Source: DATJGR01 sp032124855
GTDB lineage: Bacteria > Pseudomonadota > Gammaproteobacteria > Pseudomonadales > Azotimanducaceae
NCBI GenBank assembly: GCA_032124855.1
Contig: JAQBCT010000435.1
Span: 1-35,713, forward strand
DNA length: 35,713 bases
Direction: 5' to 3'
The first letter of the stretch is position 1. Each line of letters opens with the position of its first letter. Below are positions 6,542-14,182 of this stretch, one piece after another. Position numbers and translations under genes: made by a program. The notes under the pieces are model-generated. The model did no database searches. It had not been told where the DNA came from and worked only from the letters and a program-made list of their open reading frames with translations.

Positions 6542-8803
6542 TTACAGCCAGCCGAGAATCACGTTGATCTGCGGGGCCAGTGTGTACGACTGGCGGCTGG
6601 TGAGCAGTATGCGGCCGTCGGCGGTGATGTCCCAGTTCGCCTTGCCGTAGCCGGTGCGTCCTTCGAAATCGCCCTGGTACACCTGTTTGGGTTCGTCGGC
6701 GTCGACGCGCGCCTCTGTCCGGGTGACTTGCGCCGCGTAGATCGCTGATTGCCAGCGAAAATATAGCGTGCTGGCATCGCGACTCCATAGCGGATCCTCA
6801 CCACCATCCGTCGACACGCGCTGCTTGTGCCCGCCGCCGGGAAACTGTTCCAGATAGATTTCGCGTCGTCCGGTTTCGTTGGATGTGTACGCATACAGAT
6901 CACCCGCCGGTGCGATGATCGGCTGAATCTCTTCGGCCGCGGAGCGCAGCAGCGGATGGGTCTCACCCGTTGTCATCTCCAGCACCCACAGATCCCAGTT
7001 TGTCTCGGGGTGCAGCTCTGCATAGGTGAGCAACGCACCATCGGGCGAAAGCGATCCGGCGTCCTGGTGCTGTTTGCTGACGGTCAGTCGCCGGATTGGC
7101 GCTGCACCGTCCACCGTTTTGATGTACAGATTCGATGGTCCGTCGTGGTCCGAGGTGAACACCAGGCTCGCGCCGTCGGGGGTCCAGATGGCCGCATGCG
7201 TGTTGTGCCCGCCGGAGACGAAGCGCACCGAATTACCGCGCGCGGCATCCAACAACCACAGGGTCACGGTGCGGGCTTCACTGACTTGCGTCGCGGCGAT
7301 GCGCGCACCGTCCGGCGAGATCGCCGGGATGGCGTAGTTCTGCTCGGTGTCGGCGAGCACCACGCGGGCCCCGTCCCGTTCAATCCAGAACAGTTCATCG
7401 CGGGGCCGCACCGCCGCTGGTGGAATGAACACCAGCGAGCCGGTCGCCGCGAGATCAAAGTAGCCCAGTCCGTAGAGATCCGCCGCAACGGCGTCGAGCG
7501 CGCGATGCGGTTCGCCGAGCAGCTGGCCGTTGTCCGGCGCGAACGGCGCCGACCACAGTGAGCCAGTGGAAGCACCTGTGCCGGAATACACGAGCTGCCC
7601 GCGGGCATAGTGTGCACCGATGGCCTCGTCGATCAGCGCGCGCCTCTTTCCAGTTGTTAGGTTCAACACCTGCACTGCTGATGATTCGGGCGCCAGACCC
7701 ATCCGCACCGAGAAGATCACTGCGTCGCCGGACGGCAGGAACTGCGGCATCACGTGGCTAAATTCTCCCTGCCGGGCATCCGGCGTGGACAGCTGTCGCG
7801 GCGTGCCGCCGGTGGCGGGAATCGCGTACAGCCCAGTCACGGCAGACGGGGCGTAGACGATGGTCTGGTCGCTGCCCCACGTTGCGCCGCCGAAACCCGG
7901 TTCGTCCGGGAGATCGACGATGGTCTCAGCGTTGGCGCTGTCCAGGCGCGTGCGCTTCAACACGCGGCCTGTGACGAAGCCAATCCACTGCCCATCGGCG
8001 GAGAAGAACGGTGCGGTGCCGCCTTCGGTGCCCGCCAAAGGTACCGTCTCGAAGCGGTCCACTGCGCGCCAGAACAGTTGGTATTCGCCGGTAACCTTGT
8101 CGCGGGCCGAGAACACCACGTGCCGTGCATCGCGTGAGATCGCCAGCGGCGGCGCGTAGAACATCTCGAAATAGACGCGCGGTGTGATGTCGAGTTCGTC
8201 GGGCAGGCGCAGCGAAAAACTCGCGCGACTCTGTGTCGTCGGCTTGGCGTCCTGTTGAATGAACCACCCGGCCGCAGCGGTGAGCAACACGAACAGCGCG
8301 CCGGCCCACATCAGGCGTTCGCGCCGGCGCGGTGTCAGCGTGACACGCCGCGGCGATGGTGCGCTCGGTGCGGCTTCCTCCTTCAGTGCGGCGATGAGTT
8401 GGGTGCGATATGCGTCCCGGTTCAGGGCATAACGTGTCAGCGCATGCGTGGTTGCAAGCGTCAGCTGCAGCGCAGGCGGCAGCTCGGTTTCCTCGAGATA
8501 GACCGCAACGATGGGCTTGCCGTGATCGCGCGCGTATTGCACCTCGTTGCGGCAGTTGCGCGAGGCCACGGATGCGGGCGAGACGAAGAACAACAGGGCC
8601 TTGCAGGTAGAGATGGCGGTGGCCAGTTCTTCGGGCCACTCGCTGCCAGGGTCCATCCCCTCGTCGAACCACAGCGTGATGCCTGCTTCGCGAAGCGCAG
8701 CCATCTCCGCGAATACGACAGTGCCGTCGCGCGGCGAGTGCGAGTAGCAGACGAACACGTGTGCAGATTCAGCGTCGTCGGCGATGGGTTGAGCTTCCGG
8801 CAT
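6542..8803 (-). CDS. TIR domain - transmembrane - TolB-like beta-propeller protein
   Basis: A 753-residue three-part protein. Residues 14-140 form a TIR domain: HVFVCYSH strand A, GITLWFDEGMDPG as the BB-loop region, and LLFFVSPASVASRNCRNE, ending in Glu87 at the position of the catalytic glutamate of TIR NAD-hydrolases. A basic stretch (RRRER) then precedes one hydrophobic helix (about 164-182). Residues 190-753 contain at least eight PD40/WD40-like blades, such as ISPDGARI, WTPDGASLVF and LSPDGALLTY, like those of TolB. The likely topology is TIR in the cytoplasm and propeller in the periplasm. The ATG at 8803 begins the conserved part; an upstream ATG at 8908 would add an Arg-rich leader. 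It precedes the histidine phosphatase. Role unknown; a sensor propeller gating a TIR effector is a reasonable inference. Confidence 0.9.
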   Translation of the reverse strand: MPEAQPIADDAESAHVFVCYSHSPRDGTVVFAEMAALREAGITLWFDEGMDPGSEWPEELATAISTCKALLFFVSPASVASRNCRNEVQYARDHGKPIVAVYLEETELPPALQLTLATTHALTRYALNRDAYRTQLIAALKEEAAPSAPSPRRVTLTPRRRERLMWAGALFVLLTAAAGWFIQQDAKPTTQSRASFSLRLPDELDITPRVYFEMFYAPPLAISRDARHVVFSARDKVTGEYQLFWRAVDRFETVPLAGTEGGTAPFFSADGQWIGFVTGRVLKRTRLDSANAETIVDLPDEPGFGGATWGSDQTIVYAPSAVTGLYAIPATGGTPRQLSTPDARQGEFSHVMPQFLPSGDAVIFSVRMGLAPESSAVQVLNLTTGKRRALIDEAIGAHYARGQLVYSGTGASTGSLWSAPFAPDNGQLLGEPHRALDAVAADLYGLGYFDLAATGSLVFIPPAAVRPRDELFWIERDGARVVLADTEQNYAIPAISPDGARIAATQVSEARTVTLWLLDAARGNSVRFVSGGHNTHAAIWTPDGASLVFTSDHDGPSNLYIKTVDGAAPIRRLTVSKQHQDAGSLSPDGALLTYAELHPETNWDLWVLEMTTGETHPLLRSAAEEIQPIIAPAGDLYAYTSNETGRREIYLEQFPGGGHKQRVSTDGGEDPLWSRDASTLYFRWQSAIYAAQVTRTEARVDADEPKQVYQGDFEGRTGYGKANWDITADGRILLTSRQSYTLAPQINVILGWL

Positions 8804-8977
8804 CCGGCGCAATTCTCTTCGTCGTCGCAAACGCCGCGAGCGTAGCACCCATCGGATGGGCCGGATACATTGCGTGGGGTCTCGTGCGCTGGCCCGCGTA
8901 TAGCCCAACCGCCCAGCTAAGGGGACCCAGGCAATGCATTTACGTTGGGTGTGCGATCACCCGAATGTGGGCCTGTA

Positions 8978-9736
8978 TCATGTTCCCGGCCACTCCACGT
9001 CACGCTTTTCAAGGAACGCCTTCGCGCCCTCCTTGCGATCGTCGGAATTCATCACGCGCGTCTGGATCCAGTCGGTGATTTGGTCCACTGCTTTGTAGTC
9101 GAGGGCGGCGGCACGCACCATCGACTCCTTCATGCCCTGCACAGCGACCGGACTCAAGGCGCAGATGCGGGTGGCCATCCGCTCGGCTTCGGCCATCAGT
9201 TGATCGGGCGGAACGACCTTGTTGACGAGACCGACTTGATAGGCGCGCTGGGCGTCGATGCGCTGGGCCAGCAACAGCAGCTCCGAAGCAATGGCCCAGG
9301 GCATGATTTTCGGGAACCAAGCGGCGGGAATAGTTGCGATTCCCCATTGCGGTTCCGGCAGCCAGAATGTCACGTCGTCGGCGGCGATGCGCAGGTCTGC
9401 ATCGAGCGCGATCCACAATCCGTAGCCCACCACGTGACTGTGCATTGCGGCGATGATGGGTTTGAACACGTTGCGCGTCTGGCTGATGTCCGCGAAATCT
9501 CCGGTGTATCGATACTCGGATGGGGCGCCACCGCTCAGATCGGCGCCGGCACTGAAGCAGCGGCCATTGCCGGACAGGATGGCGACCTTCAAGTTCTCAT
9601 CGTCGCGAAAATCCCCCCACACCTCACCCAGTTCGGCATGAAGCGTCGCGTTCATCGCGTTCAGCTTCTCCGGGCGGTTGAGTCTGACGTGCGCGATGGC
9701 GCCCCGTTTTTCGTATTCGACTGTGGTGAGATGCAT
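8978..9736 (-). CDS. Enoyl-CoA hydratase/isomerase (crotonase) family protein
   Basis: A 252-residue crotonase-fold protein starting at MHLTTVEYEKRG. Family features are VRLNRPEKLNAMN near residue 18, the oxyanion-hole segment CFSAGADLSGG, and the HSHVVGYGLWIALDADLRI helix. The segment LPEPQWGI carries the glutamate equivalent to the second catalytic Glu of enoyl-CoA hydratase. The first catalytic Glu (in GGCEL of the classical enzyme) appears to be replaced by a hydrophobic residue. It may therefore be an isomerase or other crotonase rather than a true hydratase. It is divergent from an SDR across a 175-base intergenic region containing a GGTGCCAGGCACC palindrome. Probably acts on acyl-CoA intermediates in catabolism. 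Confidence 0.9.
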   Translation of the reverse strand: MHLTTVEYEKRGAIAHVRLNRPEKLNAMNATLHAELGEVWGDFRDDENLKVAILSGNGRCFSAGADLSGGAPSEYRYTGDFADISQTRNVFKPIIAAMHSHVVGYGLWIALDADLRIAADDVTFWLPEPQWGIATIPAAWFPKIMPWAIASELLLLAQRIDAQRAYQVGLVNKVVPPDQLMAEAERMATRICALSPVAVQGMKESMVRAAALDYKAVDQITDWIQTRVMNSDDRKEGAKAFLEKRDVEWPGT

Positions 9737-9788
9737 GTTGGGCTCCAGACCTCGGCGTGGGCCGGCCAGTCTAACGGAAGAGCCAACG

Positions 9789-9801
9789 GGTGCCAGGCAC
9801 C
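9789..9801. repeat. Solitary GGTGCCAGGCACC palindrome
   Basis: A 13-base palindrome (odd centre) in the divergent crotonase/SDR intergenic region. The same element occurs twice in inverted orientation near 11.69 and 11.75 kb, so this looks like a single REP-type unit. It may also serve as an operator for one of the divergent genes, which the sequence alone cannot decide. Confidence 0.5.
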
Positions 9802-9911
9802 GGATGTCCGACCGGCGATCCTCTGGCTTGCCGCCTGCGTGCGCGAAAAGTGCTCGGACCTCATTTTGAGTGGCTGCTACCATCGCTGGCATTCACAGGG
9901 GAGCACATACG

Positions 9912-10640
9912 ATGGCACGACTCGATGGCAAGATCTGTCTGATCACGGGTGCGGCGCGCGGCCAGGGCGCTGAAGAAGCTCGCCTGTTTGCGCGCGAAGG
10001 CGCAACGGTATGGCTCACGGATGTGCTCGACGAAGTCGGTGCGGCAACGGCCCGTGCGATTGGCGGCACGTATCGGCACCTCGATGTGCGCAACGAGACT
10101 GGCTGGTCGGAGCTGGTGACTGAAATCCTGGCGCGCGACAGCCGCCTCGACGTGCTGGTGAACAATGCCGGCATCTTTCGCTCGAATCGCATGCGCGATA
10201 CCTCGCTCGAAGAGTTCAACACCGTCATGGATGTGAATTGCGTTGGGGTATTTCTCGGCATGCGCGCGGTGGCGCCGTCGATGCGGGAAGCGGGGTCGGG
10301 CAGCATCATCAATATTTCTTCGCTTGCAGGTCTGCAGGCCGCTGCCGGTGCATTCGCCTACGGCACGTCCAAGTGGGCGGTGCGCGGCATGACCAAGAGC
10401 GCGGCGGTGGAACTGGCGCGTAGCGGCGTGCGCGTCAACTCGGTTCATCCCGGGTTGATCGAAACGGATATGTTGGGGCAGATCCCCGCCGACCTCGATC
10501 GCATGACCCGCGGCGTGCCGCTGGGCCGCACCGCCGCGGCGAGCGAGGTGGCAACCGTCGCGCTGTTTCTCGCAAGCGCCGACAGTTCCTACTGCACGGG
10601 TTCAGAGTTCATCGTCGACGGCGGCCTGCACGCGATCTGA
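9912..10640 (+). CDS. Short-chain dehydrogenase/reductase (3-alpha/20-beta-HSD-like)
   Basis: A 242-residue classical SDR that would oxidise or reduce an alcohol/ketone with NAD(P). The cofactor motif TGAARGQG is at about residues 12-19, followed by DVLVNNAG, the catalytic Ser in INISSLAG and the catalytic pair YGTSK. The protein ends in the usual DGGLHAI tail. The ATG at 9912 is preceded by GGGGAG at good spacing; a longer frame from 9870 adds an unlikely leader. The general pattern is similar to hydroxysteroid dehydrogenases and cyclohexanol-type dehydrogenases, but the substrate is not readable. It ends two bases from the convergent TRIC-family gene. Confidence 0.93.
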   Translation: MARLDGKICLITGAARGQGAEEARLFAREGATVWLTDVLDEVGAATARAIGGTYRHLDVRNETGWSELVTEILARDSRLDVLVNNAGIFRSNRMRDTSLEEFNTVMDVNCVGVFLGMRAVAPSMREAGSGSIINISSLAGLQAAAGAFAYGTSKWAVRGMTKSAAVELARSGVRVNSVHPGLIETDMLGQIPADLDRMTRGVPLGRTAAASEVATVALFLASADSSYCTGSEFIVDGGLHAI

Positions 10641-10642
10641 CG

Positions 10643-11263
10643 CTACGCGTGCGTCCCGCGTTTGGGCAGCGACCAGCCCCACACGATGGCCGAGGCTCGC
10701 ACGGCGAAGCAGACGGCTGCGCCCAGTGCCAGGCAGGTGAGCAGTGGCATTCCCACCCCTGCGAATGCCAGCACAAACACCAGCGCCCCCGCGAACGCCG
10801 CAGTGGCGTAGATATCCTGCCGCAACACCAGCGGAATTTCGTTGCACACCACGTCGCGAATGATGCCCCCCAGCACCGCCGTTACCACACCCATCGCCAC
10901 GGCGATGGTGGGCGACTGTGTGAGGTTGTACGCCTTCGCCGCACCGGCCACGCAGAAGGCCGACAGGCCCACTGCATCCGCCCACAGTAGGGCGCGCTCC
11001 ACGCGGTGAATGTACGGCGCTGCAACAAACGTGAGCAGCGCCGCTGCGAGAATCAGCCACAGGTAGATAGGGTCCTGCACCCAGAACACCGGCGCATCGA
11101 GCACGATGTCGCGCACCGTGCCGCCGCCGATCGCGGGCAACAGGCCGATGGCAAGGAAGCCGAACAGATCCATGCCGCGCCGGTCGGCAGCCAGCGCACC
11201 GCTGAGGCCGAATACAAATACGCCGAACAGGTCGATCCAGTACAGCAACGGTGCACTTGTCAC
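10643..11263 (-). CDS. TRIC-family (YicG/UPF0126) membrane protein
   Basis: A 206-residue protein of about seven hydrophobic helices built as two similar halves. Each half carries the family glycine motif followed by Arg-Asp: GGGTVRDI in the first and GGIIRDVV in the second. These are the hallmarks of prokaryotic trimeric intracellular cation channel homologues (formerly UPF0126/YicG). The start is GTG, overlapping the TGA stop of the upstream cupin gene as GTGA, which implies translational coupling. It would act in the inner membrane as a potassium or other monovalent-cation channel; physiological role unknown. Confidence 0.9.
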   Translation of the reverse strand: MTSAPLLYWIDLFGVFVFGLSGALAADRRGMDLFGFLAIGLLPAIGGGTVRDIVLDAPVFWVQDPIYLWLILAAALLTFVAAPYIHRVERALLWADAVGLSAFCVAGAAKAYNLTQSPTIAVAMGVVTAVLGGIIRDVVCNEIPLVLRQDIYATAAFAGALVFVLAFAGVGMPLLTCLALGAAVCFAVRASAIVWGWSLPKRGTHA

Positions 11264-11640
11264 AGTGGTCGCAGCTGGTCGGCCACCGTGCGCGTTCTAT
11301 GCGTCACTTCATTGCCCGTGTGCAGCGTCGACTTACGCTCGATGAGCATGACGTGACACTCCTGCTCGGCCACAGGATTGTGCCGCACACCTTTGGGGAC
11401 CACGAATGCCTCTCCCGCATGCAGGGTGACGCTGCGATCTTCCATCTCGATGCGCAGTGAGCCCTTCAAGACATAGAACAGCTCGTCTTCATCGTCATGG
11501 CTGTGCCAGGCGAGCGAACCTTGCACCTTGGCAACTTTGACGAACGAATCGTCCAGCTCCGCGATGACGCGCGGTGACCAGTGTTCGGTGAGTGCGGCGG
11601 CAAGCGCCGCCGGGGAGACAACCTTCGACACGTCAGGCAC
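11260..11640 (-). CDS. Small cupin-domain protein
   Basis: A roughly 126-residue single-domain cupin. Motif 1 is HSHDDEDELFYVLKG, with two His and one Glu metal ligands. The second motif has PKGVRHNP with the final His. Such proteins bind a divalent metal and are often sugar or small-ligand isomerases or sensors. No ATG lies near the conserved start; GTG at 11640 or 11631 is the likely initiator, and the start is uncertain. The frame stays open upstream through a repeat-rich region, but those codons encode only repeat-derived sequence. It is coupled by a four-base overlap to the TRIC-family channel gene downstream. Confidence 0.8.
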   Translation of the reverse strand: MPDVSKVVSPAALAAALTEHWSPRVIAELDDSFVKVAKVQGSLAWHSHDDEDELFYVLKGSLRIEMEDRSVTLHAGEAFVVPKGVRHNPVAEQECHVMLIERKSTLHTGNEVTHRTRTVADQLRPL

Positions 11641-11680
11641 CCGGCAATTCGATTCGCGGCGCAGTCTAGCCGCTTGAGGA

Positions 11681-11769
11681 CAAAAGGTGCCAGGCACCGT
11701 TTGGCCACTGGCATTTGGCGCCTGGCGCCTGCCGTATGGCACCTGCCATTTGGTGCCTGGCACCTTTTG
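11681..11769. repeat. REPIN-like inverted pair of GGTGCCAGGCACC elements
   Basis: The 18 bases starting CAAAAGGTGCCAGGCACC at 11681 are exactly inverted at 11752-11769 (GGTGCCTGGCACCTTTTG). Between them lie a variant palindrome GGCGCCTGGCGCC (11717-11729), in which both arms changed in a compensating way, and ATGGCA-CC-TGCCAT (11736-11749). This arrangement of two inverted REP-like units with a structured interior resembles REPIN elements mobilised by RAYT transposases. It lies in the divergent gap between the cupin and GST genes. No transposase is in the window. Confidence 0.75.
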
Positions 11770-11863
11770 GCCGCTTGGCCCAGATCGATGGGGGGTAGCG
11801 CGCGACTGCACCGCGGCTTGCTATGCTCAGCGACCCTGCACTGGCGAGTAATCGAGAACTACG

Positions 11864-12514
11864 ATGATGAAACTGTATGGCGTGCCGCTGTCACCGTTCG
11901 CGCGCAAAGCGCTGCTGGCACTGGATTACAAAGAACTACCGTACGAGAACGTACCCACATTTCCCGGCGATTCATCACCGGAATTTCGTGCCATCAGTCC
12001 GTTGGGCAAGATTCCGGTGCTGGAACACGATGGCTTCACGGTGGCCGATACCAGCGTCATCTGCCGCTATCTGGATCGAATCGCGCCGGCCAAGAGCCTC
12101 TACCCAGCGGATCCAAAGCTGGAAGCGCGCGCCAGCTGGCTGGAGGAGTACGCAGACTCGCGGCTCATCGACAGTTGCGCGGGACTGTTCCGCGAGCGGC
12201 TGCTGAAGCCGAAGATGATGAACCAGCCCACCGACGAAGCCGCGGTGCAGAATATCCTGACGAAAACACTGCCGGAGTGTGTGGCTTATCTGGAATCGAT
12301 TGTGCCGGCTTCGGGCTTTCTGGTGGGGGATAGCCTGAGCATCGCCGACATCGCCCTCACAACGTGCTTTCTGCAGGCGCGCTACGGTGATTTCGAAGTG
12401 GACGCCAAGACCGCACCCAAGCTGCGTCGCTATCTGGACGCGGCGTTCGCACACCCACTCGTGACCAAGCGCATGGTGGCCGAGAAGGCGTCCATGCCCC
12501 CCGGTATGTTGTAG
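11864..12514 (+). CDS. Glutathione S-transferase family protein
   Basis: A 216-residue soluble GST. The thioredoxin-like N-domain starts MMKLYGVPLSPFARK, with Ser in the catalytic region. It continues with GKIPVLEHDG and ADTSVICRYLD, which form the glutathione-binding site. The helical C-domain ends with the SIADIALTTC segment typical of bacterial GSTs. Initiation may be at the first or second ATG. Only 15 bases separate it from the downstream BVMO gene, so the two are likely an operon; the GST may handle electrophilic products or act as an isomerase in the same pathway (inference). Confidence 0.9.
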   Translation: MMKLYGVPLSPFARKALLALDYKELPYENVPTFPGDSSPEFRAISPLGKIPVLEHDGFTVADTSVICRYLDRIAPAKSLYPADPKLEARASWLEEYADSRLIDSCAGLFRERLLKPKMMNQPTDEAAVQNILTKTLPECVAYLESIVPASGFLVGDSLSIADIALTTCFLQARYGDFEVDAKTAPKLRRYLDAAFAHPLVTKRMVAEKASMPPGML

Positions 12515-12529
12515 ATCTCGAGGCAGACA

Positions 12530-14182
12530 ATGGCTGAGCAACCCGACGTGCTGGTAGTGGGTGCCGGATTCGCCGGCATGTACGCCGTGCACCGATTTCG
12601 CAATCTCGGCTTGTCGGTCAAGGTGTTGGAGTCCGGCGACGACGTCGGCGGCACGTGGTACTGGAACCGCTATCCGGGTGCGCGCTGCGATGTGCCCAGC
12701 CTGGAGTATTCCTACAGCTTCTCCCACGAACTCGAACAGGAGTGGGATTGGCCGGAAGTATTCTCAGCACAGCAAGACATCCTGCGCTACGCGAACTACG
12801 TGGCTGACAAGTTCGATCTGCGCCGGGATATGCAGTTCAACACCCGCATCGTGGCGGTTGAATGGTTGGACGAGCCGCAGCGCTGGCGCCTGACCAGCGA
12901 CGCCAACGAGCTGTTTGAGGCGCGCTTCTGTGTGATGGCCACGGGGTGCTTGTCCGTGCCGATCAAACCGGACCTCCCGGGTGCTGGGCAATTTGGTGGT
13001 GAGGTTTACCACACCGGCCAATGGCCCCACACACCAGTACATCTGGCGGGCAAACGCGTCGGTGTGATCGGTACCGGTTCATCGGGTGTGCAGACCATTC
13101 CGGAACTCGCGCGCCAGGCGGCTCATCTCACGGTGTTTCAGCGCACCCCCGTGTACACAGTGCCAGCCAATCGCAAGCGCATGCGCGCGGCAGTGCAGCA
13201 GGAATTTCGCGACCACTACCGCGGCATTCGCAAGATGCAGCAGCACAACGCCGGTGGGGTTTCCACGTTCCGGCCGCAGCGCAGTGTGCAGCGCGACAGC
13301 ACCAGCGCGCCGCCCCTGCCCACTCGCCTGCTCGATCTGACACCGCGGCAGCGCACGGCTGTGATCGATCGTGCCGGTCTGGGCGCGCTGCTCGGCTTTC
13401 GCGATATCTACGCGGATGCGCAGGCCAACGAGGTCGCCAACGAACTGTATCGCGACGCGGTGCGCACGATGGTTGCCGATCCCGAAACCGCGGAGCGGCT
13501 GCTGCCGAAGACGTACGGGCTCGGGTGCAAGCGGCAGGTGCTGGATCGCGACTACTACGACACGTTCAATCGCGAAAACGTCGCGCTCGTTGATCTCTCG
13601 GAGACGCCACTCGAGATGATCACCGAGCGTGGTATCCAGACCGCGGCGCGGCACCACGATCTCGACGTGCTGGTCTACGCCACCGGATTTGACGCCATGA
13701 CCGGCGCGCTGTTGAAGGCCAATGTTCGCGGCCGCGGTGGCGTGAGGCTTACTGAAAAGTGGCGCGACGGACCCGTTGCCTACCTCGGTCTGCAGATGGC
13801 GGGCTTTCCGAATCTGTTCACGGTCACCGGCCCCGGCAGTCCATCGGTGCTGTGCAACATGCTGGTCGCCATCGAACAGCACGTGAACTGGATTGGGGAA
13901 TGTATCGGCTACGTCAGGGCGAACGACGTGTTCACCATCGAGCCACATCCCGCGTCGGAACAACAATGGATCGCGCACGTGAACGACGTGGCGGAAGGCA
14001 CGATGTTCACAGCGCCTACCTGCAACTCCTGGTACCTCGGTGCCAACATTTCCGGTAAGCCGCGAATCTTCATGCCATATGTGGGCGGCTATCCGCGCTA
14101 TCGGGAGCGCTGCGAACAGGAAGCCGCTGGCGGCTATCCGGGGTTTCGCCTCGAGGCGCGTGATTCGTCAGCCATCCGGTAG
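12530..14182 (+). CDS. Flavin-containing Baeyer-Villiger monooxygenase, standard form
   Basis: A 550-residue class B monooxygenase of cyclohexanone/phenylacetone monooxygenase type. The FAD motif GAGFAG lies at residues 11-16 and GGTWYWNRYPG at about 40-50. A canonical BVMO fingerprint, FGGEVYHTGQWP, is at 155-166, with its conserved His161 and Trp165, and the NADPH motif GTGSSG is at 181-186. VYATGF appears later, as in the family. It differs from the window's first BVMO in lacking the 100-residue N-terminal extension. It is co-oriented with the GST just upstream and overlaps the convergent DCC/LMF gene by 15 bases at its 3' end. It would convert a cyclic or linear ketone to a lactone or ester; substrate unknown. 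Confidence 0.96.
   Translation: MAEQPDVLVVGAGFAGMYAVHRFRNLGLSVKVLESGDDVGGTWYWNRYPGARCDVPSLEYSYSFSHELEQEWDWPEVFSAQQDILRYANYVADKFDLRRDMQFNTRIVAVEWLDEPQRWRLTSDANELFEARFCVMATGCLSVPIKPDLPGAGQFGGEVYHTGQWPHTPVHLAGKRVGVIGTGSSGVQTIPELARQAAHLTVFQRTPVYTVPANRKRMRAAVQQEFRDHYRGIRKMQQHNAGGVSTFRPQRSVQRDSTSAPPLPTRLLDLTPRQRTAVIDRAGLGALLGFRDIYADAQANEVANELYRDAVRTMVADPETAERLLPKTYGLGCKRQVLDRDYYDTFNRENVALVDLSETPLEMITERGIQTAARHHDLDVLVYATGFDAMTGALLKANVRGRGGVRLTEKWRDGPVAYLGLQMAGFPNLFTVTGPGSPSVLCNMLVAIEQHVNWIGECIGYVRANDVFTIEPHPASEQQWIAHVNDVAEGTMFTAPTCNSWYLGANISGKPRIFMPYVGGYPRYRERCEQEAAGGYPGFRLEARDSSAIR

Noticed and set aside
11641..11811. N-terminal extension of the cupin frame up to an ATG at 11811
   Set aside because: The extra codons run through the REPIN-like repeat and encode no conserved residues; the cupin fold starts after about 11640.
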